DNA from: Pseudomonas aylmerensis
GTDB taxonomy: Bacteria; Pseudomonadota; Gammaproteobacteria; Pseudomonadales; Pseudomonadaceae
Assembly (NCBI RefSeq): GCF_001702265.1
Contig: NZ_MAUE01000032.1
Location: 30,963-90,028, forward strand
Direction of reading: 5' to 3'
DNA length: 59,066 bases
A program made the translations under genes and the position numbers. The notes under the pieces are model-generated. The model worked only from the letters and a program-made list of their open reading frames with translations, was not told the DNA's origin and did no database searches. How positions within the stretch are numbered: position 1 is the first letter of the stretch; each line of letters starts with the position of its first letter. Shown here one piece after another: positions 1 to 7,783 of this stretch.

Positions 1-718
1 AACCGCCGGTGCCCTGGATCGGCTCGACGTAGAACGCGGCGTATTCACTCTGGCCGACTTTCGGGTCCCACACGCCGTTGTATTCGGTCTCGAACAGGCG
101 GGCGAATTGCTGCACGCAGTGGCTGCCGTACTCTTCCTTGGTCATGCCTTTAGGGCCGCGGAAGTGGTACGGGAACGGGATGAACTGCGCACGCTCGCCG
201 AAGTGGCCGTAGCGGCGACGGTAGCGGTAGCTGGAAGTGATCGACGACGCACCGAGGGTACGGCCGTGGTAGCCGCCTTCGAAGGCGAACATCAGGCTCT
301 TGCCGTTGGTGGCGTTGCGCACCACTTTCAGCGAGTCTTCGATCGACTGCGAACCGCCGACGTTGAAGTGCACGCGACCGTCGAGGCCGAATTTTTTCTT
401 GGCATCGACGGCGATCATTTCCGACAGCTCGATCTTGCCTTTGTGCAGGTACTGGCTGGCGATTTGCGGCAGGGTATCGATCTGCTGCTTCAACGCGTTG
501 TTCAGGCGCGGGTTGGCGTAGCCGAAGTTGACGGCCGAGTACCACATTTGCAGGTCGAGGTAGGCCTGGTCTTCGGTGTCCCACACATAGGAGCCTTCGC
601 AACGGCTGAAAATACGCGGCGGCTCGATGTAGTGGACGGTGTCACCGTAGGAACAATACTTGGCTTCTTTATCCAGAAGGACCTGGTCTTCGGCGGTAGC
701 GATACGGATATCAGACAT
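1..718 (-). CDS. Class III (aspartate aminotransferase family) PLP aminotransferase, 5' part only
   Basis: The first ~239 residues are visible; the gene continues past the left edge. The protein reads like a class III omega-aminotransferase: a GGSQSIEDSLKV segment near residues 120-130, FEGGYHGRTLGAS in the phosphate-binding region, and VEPIQGTGG at the visible end. The PLP-binding lysine would lie beyond the window. The ATG at 718 overlaps the end of the phosphatase gene by 8 bp (711-718), so the two genes are almost certainly co-transcribed and translationally coupled. This family moves an amino group between an amine or amino acid and a keto acid. The substrate cannot be read from the sequence, and no pathway partner other than the phosphatase is visible. 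Confidence 0.85.
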   Translation of the reverse strand, partial: MSDIRIATAEDQVLLDKEAKYCSYGDTVHYIEPPRIFSRCEGSYVWDTEDQAYLDLQMWYSAVNFGYANPRLNNALKQQIDTLPQIASQYLHKGKIELSEMIAVDAKKKFGLDGRVHFNVGGSQSIEDSLKVVRNATNGKSLMFAFEGGYHGRTLGASSITSSYRYRRRYGHFGERAQFIPFPYHFRGPKGMTKEEYGSHCVQQFARLFETEYNGVWDPKVGQSEYAAFYVEPIQGTGG

Positions 719-1421
719 GGTGGAAGAGTTCCTGATTTTCGGTAGACAGTTCGCCAGCAAAAGCGCTGGCGTTGGCGGCGATGCCCTGCGGCAGTTGCGC
801 CAGCAATGCAGGCACTTCGGCGAAGGTGTCGAAGCGCGCGTGAGGAATGTTGTTGGCCACGCAGTAGTCGGCGAGGCTGCCTTTGGCGAACACGAAGTCG
901 GCGGTGGAGGCCACGCACATGTCGGACTTGCCGTCACCGATCACCAGCACGCGCTTATTGCGCGGGGTGGACTTGCACTTGCAGTTGCCGGAAGCGGCCC
1001 GGCAGGCATCGCTGGCATACGGGAAGTCGATGCGCCAGCTGTTCTGGTCGACCTGGCGCAGGCGGTTGGCGAGGATCGGCAGCAAGGTCACGTAGTTGCG
1101 CGACAGGATGCGCGCGATGCCTTGTTCGATGCCGTCGCTGACCACTTCGATGGTCGCGCCCAGGCCCATGACGTGATCGACGAAATCCGGGAAGTCCGGA
1201 TCGATCTCGACACTGTCGAAGTACGCCAGCAGTTCAGTCGGGGTCGCCTTGATCAGTGCCAGTTGGCGGCTCAGGCATTCGCGGGAACCGATATGCCCAT
1301 CCAGCCATTCCTGTTCGATGGTTTCCCACTCGGGGCCGGCGAAGCGTTGGAGGACGTTGTCGATGACATCGGTGGGGGTGATGGTCCCGTCGAAGTCACA
1401 CACGATATGCCAGTGGATCAT
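711..1421 (-). CDS. MtnX-like HAD-IB family phosphatase
   Basis: 236 residues. The N-terminus carries HAD motif I (CDFDGTITPTDV, residues ~8-19), with DxD nucleophile and acid/base aspartates. Motif II lies in EVVSDG and motif III/IV in the VLVIGDGKSDMC segment. HAD-IB members of this type dephosphorylate small phosphorylated metabolites; MtnX acts in methionine salvage and related enzymes on phosphoserine. I chose the ATG at 1421 because AAGGAAAGG precedes it by a few bases and the protein then starts directly at the HAD fold. The open frame extends upstream to 1508, but that extension is low-complexity and lacks a good ribosome site. First gene of an operon with the class III aminotransferase. 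The exact substrate is unknown. Confidence 0.85.
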   Translation of the reverse strand: MIHWHIVCDFDGTITPTDVIDNVLQRFAGPEWETIEQEWLDGHIGSRECLSRQLALIKATPTELLAYFDSVEIDPDFPDFVDHVMGLGATIEVVSDGIEQGIARILSRNYVTLLPILANRLRQVDQNSWRIDFPYASDACRAASGNCKCKSTPRNKRVLVIGDGKSDMCVASTADFVFAKGSLADYCVANNIPHARFDTFAEVPALLAQLPQGIAANASAFAGELSTENQELFHHV

Positions 1422-1502
1422 TGCCTTTCCTTGAGTTGGAGGGCTTGAAGAAGAGCGCTCTGTGCGCTTGCCACTGGAGTAGAGCAGGGAGCGTGCCAAC
1501 TG

Positions 1503-1532
1503 ACGCAAACCCAGCGGGGCTGGGCTTTGCGT
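1503..1532. repeat. GC-rich hairpin between divergent genes
   Basis: ACGCAAA-CCCAGC and GCTGGGCTTTGCGT form an almost perfect stem (one unpaired base) with a short G-rich loop. No T-run follows on either strand, so it is not a convincing intrinsic terminator. It lies 80-110 bp upstream of the phosphatase start and 130 bp upstream of the porin start, and may be a regulatory or REP-like element. Confidence 0.4.
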
Positions 1533-1560
1533 GGATTTGTCGGGAGATATGTGTCGCGCA

Positions 1561-1587
1561 AGCTACAATTTTTGTAGCTCGCTACAA
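1561..1587. promoter_or_regulatory. Overlapping GCTACAA palindromes (candidate operator)
   Basis: Three half-sites lie in 27 bp. AGCTACAA (1561-1568) and TTGTAGCT (1572-1579) form an 8-3-8 palindrome. The same central TTGTAGC (1572-1578) pairs with GCTACAA (1581-1587) as a 7-2-7 palindrome. The cluster is 74 bp upstream of the OmpV/MipA gene and 140 bp upstream of the divergent phosphatase operon. Such alternating half-sites are typical of a dimeric repressor or activator that binds cooperatively. No regulator gene is adjacent, so the protein that binds is unknown. Confidence 0.55.
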
Positions 1588-1660
1588 ACAAGATGAGTGC
1601 TTGCGCCAGGGACGCCCTTCGCGCGTGAATGCGCGTATGTCCAGATAAGGAAACCGCTGC

Positions 1661-2431
1661 ATGTTCAAGGTGACTTCTGCTGTATTCGCCGGCCTCCTGG
1701 GGCTGTGGGGCTTTTCCAGCACGGCATTGGCCCAAGGCATTACCGGCGAGATGGGCGCGGGCGTCAGCTATCAACCCCACGACCCGACGGGCAGTCGCTA
1801 CGAAACCCGGCCCATTCCCTACTTCGACCTGGACTGGGGCCCGGTCAGCCTCGGCACCGACGATGGCCTGACCTGGAGCGCGCTGGACACCCACGGCTTC
1901 ACCGCGGGCCCGTACATCAATTACCTGCCGGGGCGTACCGCCAACGGCTCACTGCGCGGTCTGCGCAATGTCTCGGACATGGCCGAGGTGGGCGGTTTCA
2001 TCCAATACGCGCCGGCCGACTTCTGGCGCGTGTACGCCCAGATGGGCCAGGCCGTCGGCGGCGGGCGTGATCAAAGCGGCGTGCTGGGCAAGGTCGGCGG
2101 CGAACTCGGCTACCCGCTCGGCGGCGGGATCATTGGCAGCACCGGCTTGCTGGCGCACTTTGCCGACGCCCGCCAGACCCAGACCTTTTTCGGCGTCGAC
2201 GACAAGGAATCCGCGGCCTCGGGCATTCGCGCCTACAACGCGAGTGCCGGCTTCCAGAACCTGACGCTGACCCAGAGTTTCGAATTCCCCCTGGCGAACA
2301 ACTGGTCACTGCTGACCAGCGCCAGTTGGGTCCACCTGGTGGGCTCGGCGGCCAACAGCACCATCGTCAAGGACACCGGGGATGTGAACCAGGGCCAGGT
2401 GCAGACCGCGATCAGCTACAAGTTTGACTGA
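1661..2431 (+). CDS. MipA/OmpV family outer-membrane protein
   Basis: 256 residues. The first ~24 (MFKVTSAVFAGLLGLWGFSS... ending STALAQ) are a typical Sec signal peptide. The mature part has alternating hydrophobic/aromatic beta-strand character, the family's GxGxxYxP start (MGAGVSYQPHDP), and a C-terminus ending in YKFD, close to the terminal aromatic signature of outer-membrane barrels. Length fits MipA/OmpV proteins, which form an outer-membrane barrel; MipA scaffolds murein synthases in E. coli and other members respond to osmotic stress or antibiotics. ATAAGGAAACC precedes the ATG at ribosome-site distance. Single gene; a cluster of palindromes lies in its promoter region. Confidence 0.85.
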   Translation: MFKVTSAVFAGLLGLWGFSSTALAQGITGEMGAGVSYQPHDPTGSRYETRPIPYFDLDWGPVSLGTDDGLTWSALDTHGFTAGPYINYLPGRTANGSLRGLRNVSDMAEVGGFIQYAPADFWRVYAQMGQAVGGGRDQSGVLGKVGGELGYPLGGGIIGSTGLLAHFADARQTQTFFGVDDKESAASGIRAYNASAGFQNLTLTQSFEFPLANNWSLLTSASWVHLVGSAANSTIVKDTGDVNQGQVQTAISYKFD

Positions 2432-2450
2432 AGAACCCGCGCCCCCTGCA

Positions 2451-2530
2451 GGCGCTGGCTTGCCAGCGATGCCGGCACTTCGGTCTATCCGGTAGACCGC
2501 GCAGACCATCGCAGGCAAGCCAGCCCCCAC
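2451..2530. repeat. REP-type inverted repeat pair
   Basis: GGCGCTGGCTTGCCAGCGATG (2451-2471) is mirrored by CATCGCAGGCAAGCCAGC (2507-2524). A smaller hairpin, CGGTCTA/TAGACCG, lies between them. It occupies the space between two convergent genes and matches the intergenic palindromes common in fluorescent pseudomonads. It may also act as a transcription barrier for both genes. Confidence 0.75.
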
Positions 2531-2538
2531 CCACAGGC

Positions 2539-3192
2539 TTAGCCCTTCGCCTCGCGGATGATCTGGCGAATAGCGCCCACGAAGGCGTCGGCCGGCTGGC
2601 CACCGCTGACCGCATACTGATCGTTGAACACGATGGTCGGCACCGAGGTCACGCCCCGGGATATCCACAACTGCTCTTGCTCGCGGACATCGGCGGCGTA
2701 TTCGTCGGAGGCGAGAATCTCGGCCGCCCGCTTGATATCCAGCCCGACGCTTTCAGCAATGATTGCCAGCGTGGCGTGATCGGAAGGGTCCTGCTGATCG
2801 GTGAAATACGCCTTGAACAGCGCTTCCTTGAGGTTGTACTGCAAACCTTCCAGCCCGGCCCAGTGCAACAGGCGGTGCGCATCGAACGTGTTGTAGATAC
2901 GGCTCTGTCCATCGGTACGAAAGGCAAAGCCCAACGCTGCGCCCAAGTCGCGGATGCGCGCACGGTTGGCCTGGGATTCTTCGGCAGTGGAGCCGTACTT
3001 TTCAGTGATGTGCTCGACGATGTTCTGACCGATGGCCGGCATGTTCGGGTTCAGTTCGAACGGCTGGAAATGAATCTCGGCCTGCACCTCGGCGCCAAGC
3101 TGGTCGAGGGCTTCGGTCAGGCCACGCAGGCCGATGATGCACCAGGGGCAGGACACGTCGCTGACGAAATCGATTTTCAGGGGAGTACTCAT
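2539..3192 (-). CDS. DsbA family oxidoreductase (FrnE-like)
   Basis: 217 residues. The protein starts MSTPLKIDFVSDVSCPWC, with the CPWC redox motif at about residues 15-18 as in FrnE and 2-hydroxychromene-2-carboxylate isomerase-like members. The C-terminal TSVPTIVF segment supplies the cis-proline of a thioredoxin fold, with GGQPADAF after it. There is no signal peptide, so it should act in the cytoplasm, as FrnE does in oxidative stress defence. The ATG at 3192 places CPWC at the usual distance; the frame extends upstream to 3297 without convincing coding character. Single gene, convergent with the porin gene. The physiological substrate is not predictable. Confidence 0.88.
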   Translation of the reverse strand: MSTPLKIDFVSDVSCPWCIIGLRGLTEALDQLGAEVQAEIHFQPFELNPNMPAIGQNIVEHITEKYGSTAEESQANRARIRDLGAALGFAFRTDGQSRIYNTFDAHRLLHWAGLEGLQYNLKEALFKAYFTDQQDPSDHATLAIIAESVGLDIKRAAEILASDEYAADVREQEQLWISRGVTSVPTIVFNDQYAVSGGQPADAFVGAIRQIIREAKG

Positions 3193-3244
3193 GGTAGGCA
3201 ACCTCGCAGGCAATGCGCCGCAAAAGTTGCACGATACACCAATG

Positions 3245-4264
3245 TCACAACACCTTCGAAGGCTCGCCCAGGTCAATCTGCGCCCAATGGGCGGCATCTT
3301 CGCGATGGGCTTGCAGGTACGGCAGCACTGCCGCCAGCAGCGGCGCCTTGAAGGCTTCCTGGAATCGATGGGCCAGGCCTGGAATCAGTTTCAGCTGGCT
3401 GCCCTGGATATGCGCCGCCAAATGCACGCCGTGCATCACCGGCAATAACGGGTCGGCCGTGCCGTGGACTACCAGGGTGGGCACGCGCAACTGATTGAGC
3501 AACGGTACCCGGCTTGGCTCTGCGAGGATCGCCATGATCTGGCGCTTCACGCCGTCGGGGTTGAAGGCGCGATCGTAGGACAGCGCCGCCTGCTGCAGCA
3601 GCACCTGGCGATCGTCTTTCACCGACGGGCTGCCCAGTGCTGCCAACAAATCCGCCTGCTGTTCCAGCGCGACTTCACGGTTTGGTGCGCTGCGCCGCGA
3701 CAGCAATTGCACCAACGCCGCACTCGGCGCCGGCAGGCCTTCGGCGCCGGAGCTGGTCATGATCAGCGTGAGGCTTTCGACCCGCTGCGGCGCCATGGCC
3801 GCCAGGTGCTGGGCGATCATGCCGCCCATGCTCGCGCCCAGCACATGGAATTGGCGGACCTGCAATGCGTCCATCAGGCCGAGGGCGTCGTCGGCCATGT
3901 CAGTCAGCGTGTAGGGCGCCGCCACCGGCAGGCCGAGCTTGTAGCGCAGCACTTCGAAGGTCAGGTTGGCGCTGGCAGGTGCCTGTCGCCAGGTGGACAG
4001 GCCGACATCCCGGTTGTCGTAGCGGATCACCCGAAAGCCCTGTTCGCACAACGCCACCACCACTTCATCCGGCCAGTGGATCAACTGCCCGCCCAGGCCC
4101 ATGACCAGCAGCAACGCGGGATCGGACGCCCGCCCGATGCTCTGGTAGGCGATGCTGACCGTTTCCAGGTCGACCGTTTGGGTCGGGACATTGACATCAC
4201 ATCGAGACGCCGCAAAAGACGGCAGGCCGAACATAAAAGCGGCCAATAAAAGCAACACGCGCAT
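3245..4264 (-). CDS. Exported alpha/beta hydrolase
   Basis: 339 residues. A signal peptide (MRVLLLLAAFMFGLPSFAA) is followed by an alpha/beta-hydrolase fold: GLGGQLIHWPDEV near the oxyanion hole, nucleophile elbow GASMGGM, VVHGTADPLLPV with the acidic residue, and GLAHRF with the catalytic histidine. The fold resembles epoxide hydrolases, lipases and BioH-type esterases. I placed the start at the ATG at 4264 because it begins the signal peptide; in-frame codons upstream (to 4393) would put ~43 polar residues ahead of it. Divergent from metR, with 182 bp between starts, so the pair may share control. Substrate unknown. Confidence 0.85.
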   Translation of the reverse strand: MRVLLLLAAFMFGLPSFAASRCDVNVPTQTVDLETVSIAYQSIGRASDPALLLVMGLGGQLIHWPDEVVVALCEQGFRVIRYDNRDVGLSTWRQAPASANLTFEVLRYKLGLPVAAPYTLTDMADDALGLMDALQVRQFHVLGASMGGMIAQHLAAMAPQRVESLTLIMTSSGAEGLPAPSAALVQLLSRRSAPNREVALEQQADLLAALGSPSVKDDRQVLLQQAALSYDRAFNPDGVKRQIMAILAEPSRVPLLNQLRVPTLVVHGTADPLLPVMHGVHLAAHIQGSQLKLIPGLAHRFQEAFKAPLLAAVLPYLQAHREDAAHWAQIDLGEPSKVL

Positions 4265-4307
4265 GGAAAACACCGAAACACAGAACCCCAGTAGAGCGCG
4301 AGTCTGA

Positions 4308-4320
4308 TGAAGTTTGTTCG
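4308..4320. promoter_or_regulatory. Possible MetR site (TGAA-N5-TTCG)
   Basis: TGAAGTTTGTTCG matches the MetR consensus TGAA-N5-TTCA at all but the last base. It lies in the divergent metR/hydrolase promoter region, 44 bp from the hydrolase start. MetR is known to repress its own gene. A short pattern like this can occur by chance. Confidence 0.35.
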
Positions 4321-4446
4321 AGCGCGCTGCCACAGTTGCGTGACAGTTTGATGAAGAGTGCCCAGTGGTCATGGTCGACACGGCCTGCAACATGAGACAA
4401 ACTCACGCCATTCCAATTCTTCACAAATTGTTTTCATGGAGAGCCC

Positions 4447-5364
4447 GTGCTCGAAATCCGCCACCTCAAGACCCTGCACGCCCTGCGCGAAGCCGACAGC
4501 CTGGTAGAAGCCGCCGAGCGCCTGCACCTGACGCAGTCGGCACTGTCCCACCAGTTCAAGGAGTTGGAGGAACGCCTGGGCATGCCGTTGTTCGTGCGCA
4601 AGACCAAGCCGCTGCGCTTCACCAGCGCCGGCCTGCGTCTGCTGCAACTGGCCGATGCGACCCTGCCGCTGCTGCGCGGCGCCGAGCGTGACATCGCACG
4701 ATTGGCCGGCGGTACCGCCGGGCGTTTGCACATGGCGATCGAGTGCCACAGCTGCTTCCAATGGCTGATGCCGACCATCGACCAGTTCCGCGATGCCTGG
4801 CCGGAAGTCGAGCTGGACCTGGCCTCGGGCTTCGCCTTTGCGCCGCTGCCAGCCCTGGCCCGTGGCGACCTGGACCTGGTGGTGACGTCCGATCCACTGG
4901 AATTGCCGGGCATTACCTACGTGCCGTTGTTCACCTACGAAGCCATGCTCGCGGTGGCCAATCAACACCCACTGGCACACAAGTCCTACATCGTGCCCGA
5001 AGACCTGCTGACCGAAACCCTGATCACCTACCCGGTGGAGCGCGACCGCCTGGACATTTTCACGCGCTTCCTCGAGCCAGCCGATGTGGAACCAGCCCAG
5101 GTGCGCACCTCGGAGCTGACGGTGATGATGATGCAACTGGTCGCCAGCGGCCGCGGCGTGTGCGGCATGCCCCATTGGGCGCTGCATGAATACAGCTCAC
5201 GGGGTTACGTGAAGGCCAAGCGCCTGGGCGAGAAAGGCCTGTTTGCCACGCTGTATGCGGGCATCCGCGCGGACATGCTGGACGCGCCGTATATGCGCGA
5301 CTTCCTGCTGACGGCCAAGGACACCTCGTTTTCCACCCTGGATGGCGTCAGCGCGGTGCGCTGA
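4447..5364 (+). CDS. metR: LysR-type regulator MetR
   Basis: 305 residues. The winged-helix DNA-binding part occupies ~1-60 (LEIRHLKTLHALREADSLVE, then LTQSALSHQFKELEERLG). The effector-binding domain follows and starts GRLHMAIECHSCFQWLMP. The conserved CHSCFQWL segment and overall length match MetR, which binds homocysteine and activates metE, metH and glyA in other proteobacteria. Translation starts with GTG at 4447, just after GGAG, giving MLEIRHLKT. No met biosynthetic gene is visible here; the divergent neighbour is an exported hydrolase, so MetR may also control that gene. Confidence 0.93.
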   Translation: MLEIRHLKTLHALREADSLVEAAERLHLTQSALSHQFKELEERLGMPLFVRKTKPLRFTSAGLRLLQLADATLPLLRGAERDIARLAGGTAGRLHMAIECHSCFQWLMPTIDQFRDAWPEVELDLASGFAFAPLPALARGDLDLVVTSDPLELPGITYVPLFTYEAMLAVANQHPLAHKSYIVPEDLLTETLITYPVERDRLDIFTRFLEPADVEPAQVRTSELTVMMMQLVASGRGVCGMPHWALHEYSSRGYVKAKRLGEKGLFATLYAGIRADMLDAPYMRDFLLTAKDTSFSTLDGVSAVR

Positions 5365-5378
5365 CGCGCAAGCGGCGA

Positions 5379-5792
5379 TCAGGCCGGGGTGGTCAGCGAC
5401 GCGCGATAGAACGGCAGGATCAGATCACGGGTCAACGGCGCCAACAGCAGGCCGCCATCGCCGGCGGGGTCGATCCAGCGCACCTCTTCAATCTCGGCGG
5501 CAGGGGTGACCGGGACGTCGATCTGCACCTGGAACAGCTCGGCTTCCACGGTGAAACCCGGCTCGTTGACGGCAGGTGCCGAAAACTGGCCGAGGTAGGT
5601 CGCAGCGCCGGGCTCGATACGCAGGTTCAGCTCCTCAAACAGCTCACGCGCCAGCGCCTCGACAGGTTGCTCGCCGGCGTCGATCTTGCCGCCAGGTTGC
5701 ATGAACGCCTGGGTGCCGCGCTTGCGCACCAGCAGGGTCTGGCCGTCACTGCCAATCAAAAGGGCGGCGGCGATGCGGATGGTCGAGGTCAT
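5379..5792 (-). CDS. NUDIX hydrolase
   Basis: 137 residues, a single NUDIX domain. The NUDIX box is intact: GKIDAGEQPVEALARELFEE fits Gx5Ex7REUxEE. MQPGGKI is the usual lead-in. Members hydrolyse nucleoside-diphosphate derivatives, for example oxidised dNTPs, dinucleotide polyphosphates or NDP-sugars; specificity is not visible. The start at 5792 has AAGGA about ten bases upstream and gives MTSTIRIAAALL, the usual beginning of these proteins; the frame runs to 5831 but the extra residues are not family-like. Convergent with metR, 14 bp from its stop. Confidence 0.9.
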   Translation of the reverse strand: MTSTIRIAAALLIGSDGQTLLVRKRGTQAFMQPGGKIDAGEQPVEALARELFEELNLRIEPGAATYLGQFSAPAVNEPGFTVEAELFQVQIDVPVTPAAEIEEVRWIDPAGDGGLLLAPLTRDLILPFYRASLTTPA

Positions 5793-5863
5793 GGATAAGT
5801 CGTCCTTGAAGGCAAAGGGCGCAAGGATCACATGATCGACACGAACGCCGCAATCAATCCGAA

Positions 5864-5880
5864 AGCTGGCTTGCCTGCGC
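5864..5880. repeat. Single REP half-element
   Basis: AAGCTGGCTTGCCTGCG matches one arm of the palindromes seen elsewhere in this window, without a partner arm. It lies just beyond the 3' end of the HD-GYP gene. Confidence 0.4.
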
Positions 5881-5888
5881 CTATTCGC

Positions 5889-7238
5889 TCAAGGGTGTTG
5901 AGCCGCGATCTCGGTGTGCTCTTTGATAAACACGCTGTAGCGCGCACCCTCCATGGTTTCGAACGCGATCAACTTGTCCACCAGCGGCAGGTTCAGCACC
6001 TTGCCGGCATTGAGCAGCAGCATGCCGTTGTCGGCATTCAGATTGCGCGCCAGCACCATGCCCTCCTCCAGCTCGCGGGTGCCGAGCACTTTGACGTTGG
6101 GGTCGCCCAAGGTCACGTCATTCAAGTAGGTTGCGCAGACCTGCACAAAGTCTTCGACCAACAGCGGGTCATACAGCCGCCCGGCGTATTTGCGGATGTA
6201 CAGCAGCGCTTCATCGCTGTTCATCTGCCGCTCGAGGATCAGGCCCTTTTGCAGCTCGATAAAATCCACCGCCAACTTCAACAGCCGCGACCCGGCGGGA
6301 ATCGCTTCACCCTTGAGGTGATCGGGAAAGCCACTGCCGTCCCAGCGCTCCTGATGATGGCGGATCAGGCGCGCGGCATCTTTCATCGGCTCCAGGGTCA
6401 TCAGCAGTGATTCGCTCTGGGCCGGGTAGGCGCGATACCGTTCGCGGTCGCTGCTGTGCAGCAAGTCCGAGGGCGAGGCCATCATGCTGTCGCTCCAGCT
6501 CAACTTGCCGATGTTGTAGAGCGCGGCGGCCATGGTCAGGTCGCGATTGCTGGCGCAGTCTTCGCCATGGGCCACGCACCAGGTGCGTACCAGTTCGATG
6601 ATCTGCCGGTTGGTCTGCTTCGCGCGCGGCAGGCGCAGGTTGGCCAGCAGCGAGAACACCTCGGCGCCGGTGGCATAGCTGTGCTTGAGTTCTTCGTAGG
6701 CCAGGTCAAGCATGTCGGCGGTTTGCTGCAGCTCGCTGGTGCGCGAGGCCACGCGTTTTTCCAGGGTCGTGTTGAGCTGCTTGAGCGCATCGTTCTGCTG
6801 CTGGATCAGTTGCTCCAGCCGCGCACGCTCGCGCTCCGAATGCTGATGCGCCAGGGATTGGCGCAGCGCCAGCAACAACTCTTCATCCTTCCAGGGTTTG
6901 CTCAGGTAGCGGTAGATCTCGCCTTCGTTGATGGCCTTGATGATCAGGGTCAGGTCGGTCTCGCTGGTCAGCAGGATGCGCACGGTGTGGGGATAGTGCT
7001 GGTGGATATGCGCCAGCAATGACGCGCCGTCCATGTCGGGCAGGCGCGCAGCGCTCATCACCAGGTCGACGGGTTGGCTGGCGAGGATGGCCAGGGCATC
7101 GGCCGCGCAAGTGGCGCTGTGCAGTTCGAAGGGCTCCAGCCGCAGCAGGTGCGTCAGGCTGTGCAGCACCTGCGGATGGGCATCGATCAGCAGCACGACG
7201 GCGCGTTCGGTATCGGTGAAAGCCACTGACTCTCCCAT
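5889..7238 (-). CDS. Receiver/HD-GYP protein with degenerate active sites
   Basis: 449 residues in RpfG-like order: receiver ~12-130, coiled coil ~130-190 (QHSERERARLEQLIQQQNDA), HD-GYP-type domain ~190-370, and a C-terminal extension. Key residues are missing. At the phosphorylation site VMSAARLPDMDG has Ala63 where Asp is expected, and the acidic pair at the top of the sheet is DA. The HD dyad of HDIGK reads YNIGK (Tyr241-Asn242). HHQERWDGSGFP keeps the GYP region as GFP. The reading frame is intact and long, so the protein is probably made and may work as a phosphorylation-independent binding or scaffold protein rather than a c-di-GMP phosphodiesterase. GAGGTG precedes the ATG. Single gene. 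Confidence 0.87.
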   Translation of the reverse strand: MGESVAFTDTERAVVLLIDAHPQVLHSLTHLLRLEPFELHSATCAADALAILASQPVDLVMSAARLPDMDGASLLAHIHQHYPHTVRILLTSETDLTLIIKAINEGEIYRYLSKPWKDEELLLALRQSLAHQHSERERARLEQLIQQQNDALKQLNTTLEKRVASRTSELQQTADMLDLAYEELKHSYATGAEVFSLLANLRLPRAKQTNRQIIELVRTWCVAHGEDCASNRDLTMAAALYNIGKLSWSDSMMASPSDLLHSSDRERYRAYPAQSESLLMTLEPMKDAARLIRHHQERWDGSGFPDHLKGEAIPAGSRLLKLAVDFIELQKGLILERQMNSDEALLYIRKYAGRLYDPLLVEDFVQVCATYLNDVTLGDPNVKVLGTRELEEGMVLARNLNADNGMLLLNAGKVLNLPLVDKLIAFETMEGARYSVFIKEHTEIAAQHP

Positions 7239-7356
7239 GGCACACCTCGGATCGTCGGTTGGGTTTCCTTGTTGTTGTGGTTCACGGCCTCCTTGGCGAT
7301 TACTGAGGAGTTTAGTTGGTTTTCGCTAAAGTAATGGCCTTACGATATCAACCCAC

Positions 7357-7387
7357 AAAAAAAAGCCGCTCCATTTTCTGGAGCGGC
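7357..7387 (-). terminator. Rho-independent terminator of rpmE2
   Basis: On the minus strand, a nine-base-pair stem GCCGCTCCA/TGGAGCGGC with a five-base loop is followed by eight T residues (A-run 7357-7364 on the given strand). It lies 24 bp after the rpmE2 stop codon. Confidence 0.93.
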
Positions 7388-7410
7388 CTTCGAGGTGAAA
7401 CGCGGAGCCC

Positions 7411-7683
7411 TCACGCCTCGGTTTTTTTCGGGCTGGAGCCAAACGAAGCGAAACGCTTGTTGAACCCGGCAATACGGCCTTCGGCCTGGGTCTTGCGCTG
7501 TTGGCCGGTGTAGATCGGGTGCGAGGCGCTGGACACGTCCAGCGGGATGTAAGGGTAGGTGTTGCCGTCGCTGTGTTTATGCGTGCGGTCGCTGTCGGCG
7601 GTGGAGCCGATCAGGAAGAACACATCGGCGGCGGTGTCATGGAACAACACGGTACGGTAGTCGGGATGGATACCAGCTTTCAT
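7411..7683 (-). CDS. rpmE2: 50S ribosomal protein L31 type B (zinc-free paralogue)
   Basis: 90 residues. MKAGIHPDYRTVLFHDTAAD, then GNTYPYIPLDVSSASHPIYTGQ, is characteristic of type B L31 (YkgM-like). It has no CxxC zinc-binding cysteines. The C- paralogue replaces zinc-binding L31 on the ribosome when zinc is scarce, releasing zinc. A Zur-type operator sits just upstream, which fits the known control of this gene. The ATG at 7683 gives the normal N-terminus; the longer open frame to 7731 runs through the operator. Followed by a strong terminator, so it is monocistronic. Confidence 0.96.
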   Translation of the reverse strand: MKAGIHPDYRTVLFHDTAADVFFLIGSTADSDRTHKHSDGNTYPYIPLDVSSASHPIYTGQQRKTQAEGRIAGFNKRFASFGSSPKKTEA

Positions 7684-7710
7684 AAGGCCTCCGGGGCGTC
7701 TGGGTGCACT

Positions 7711-7737
7711 TGATGTGTTATACAGTAACACAAATCA
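7711..7737. promoter_or_regulatory. Zur box upstream of rpmE2
   Basis: The core GTGTTA-TACAG-TAACAC (7715-7731) is a perfect 6-5-6 palindrome. The flanks extend the symmetry (TGATGTGTTA and TAACACAAATCA). It agrees with the proteobacterial Zur consensus and shares TGTTATAnnGTAAC with the site before the TonB receptor at 47.5 kb. It lies ~30-50 bp before the rpmE2 start, where zinc-bound Zur would block transcription. Confidence 0.88.
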
Positions 7738-7783
7738 TGCACCCAAACGAGAACCGATTGCAATAAGAATAGGCCGTACGCTT

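Noticed and set aside
5889..7238. Pseudogene status for the degenerate HD-GYP gene
   Set aside because: No frameshift or internal stop; a good ribosome site and full length argue for a functional protein with altered activity.
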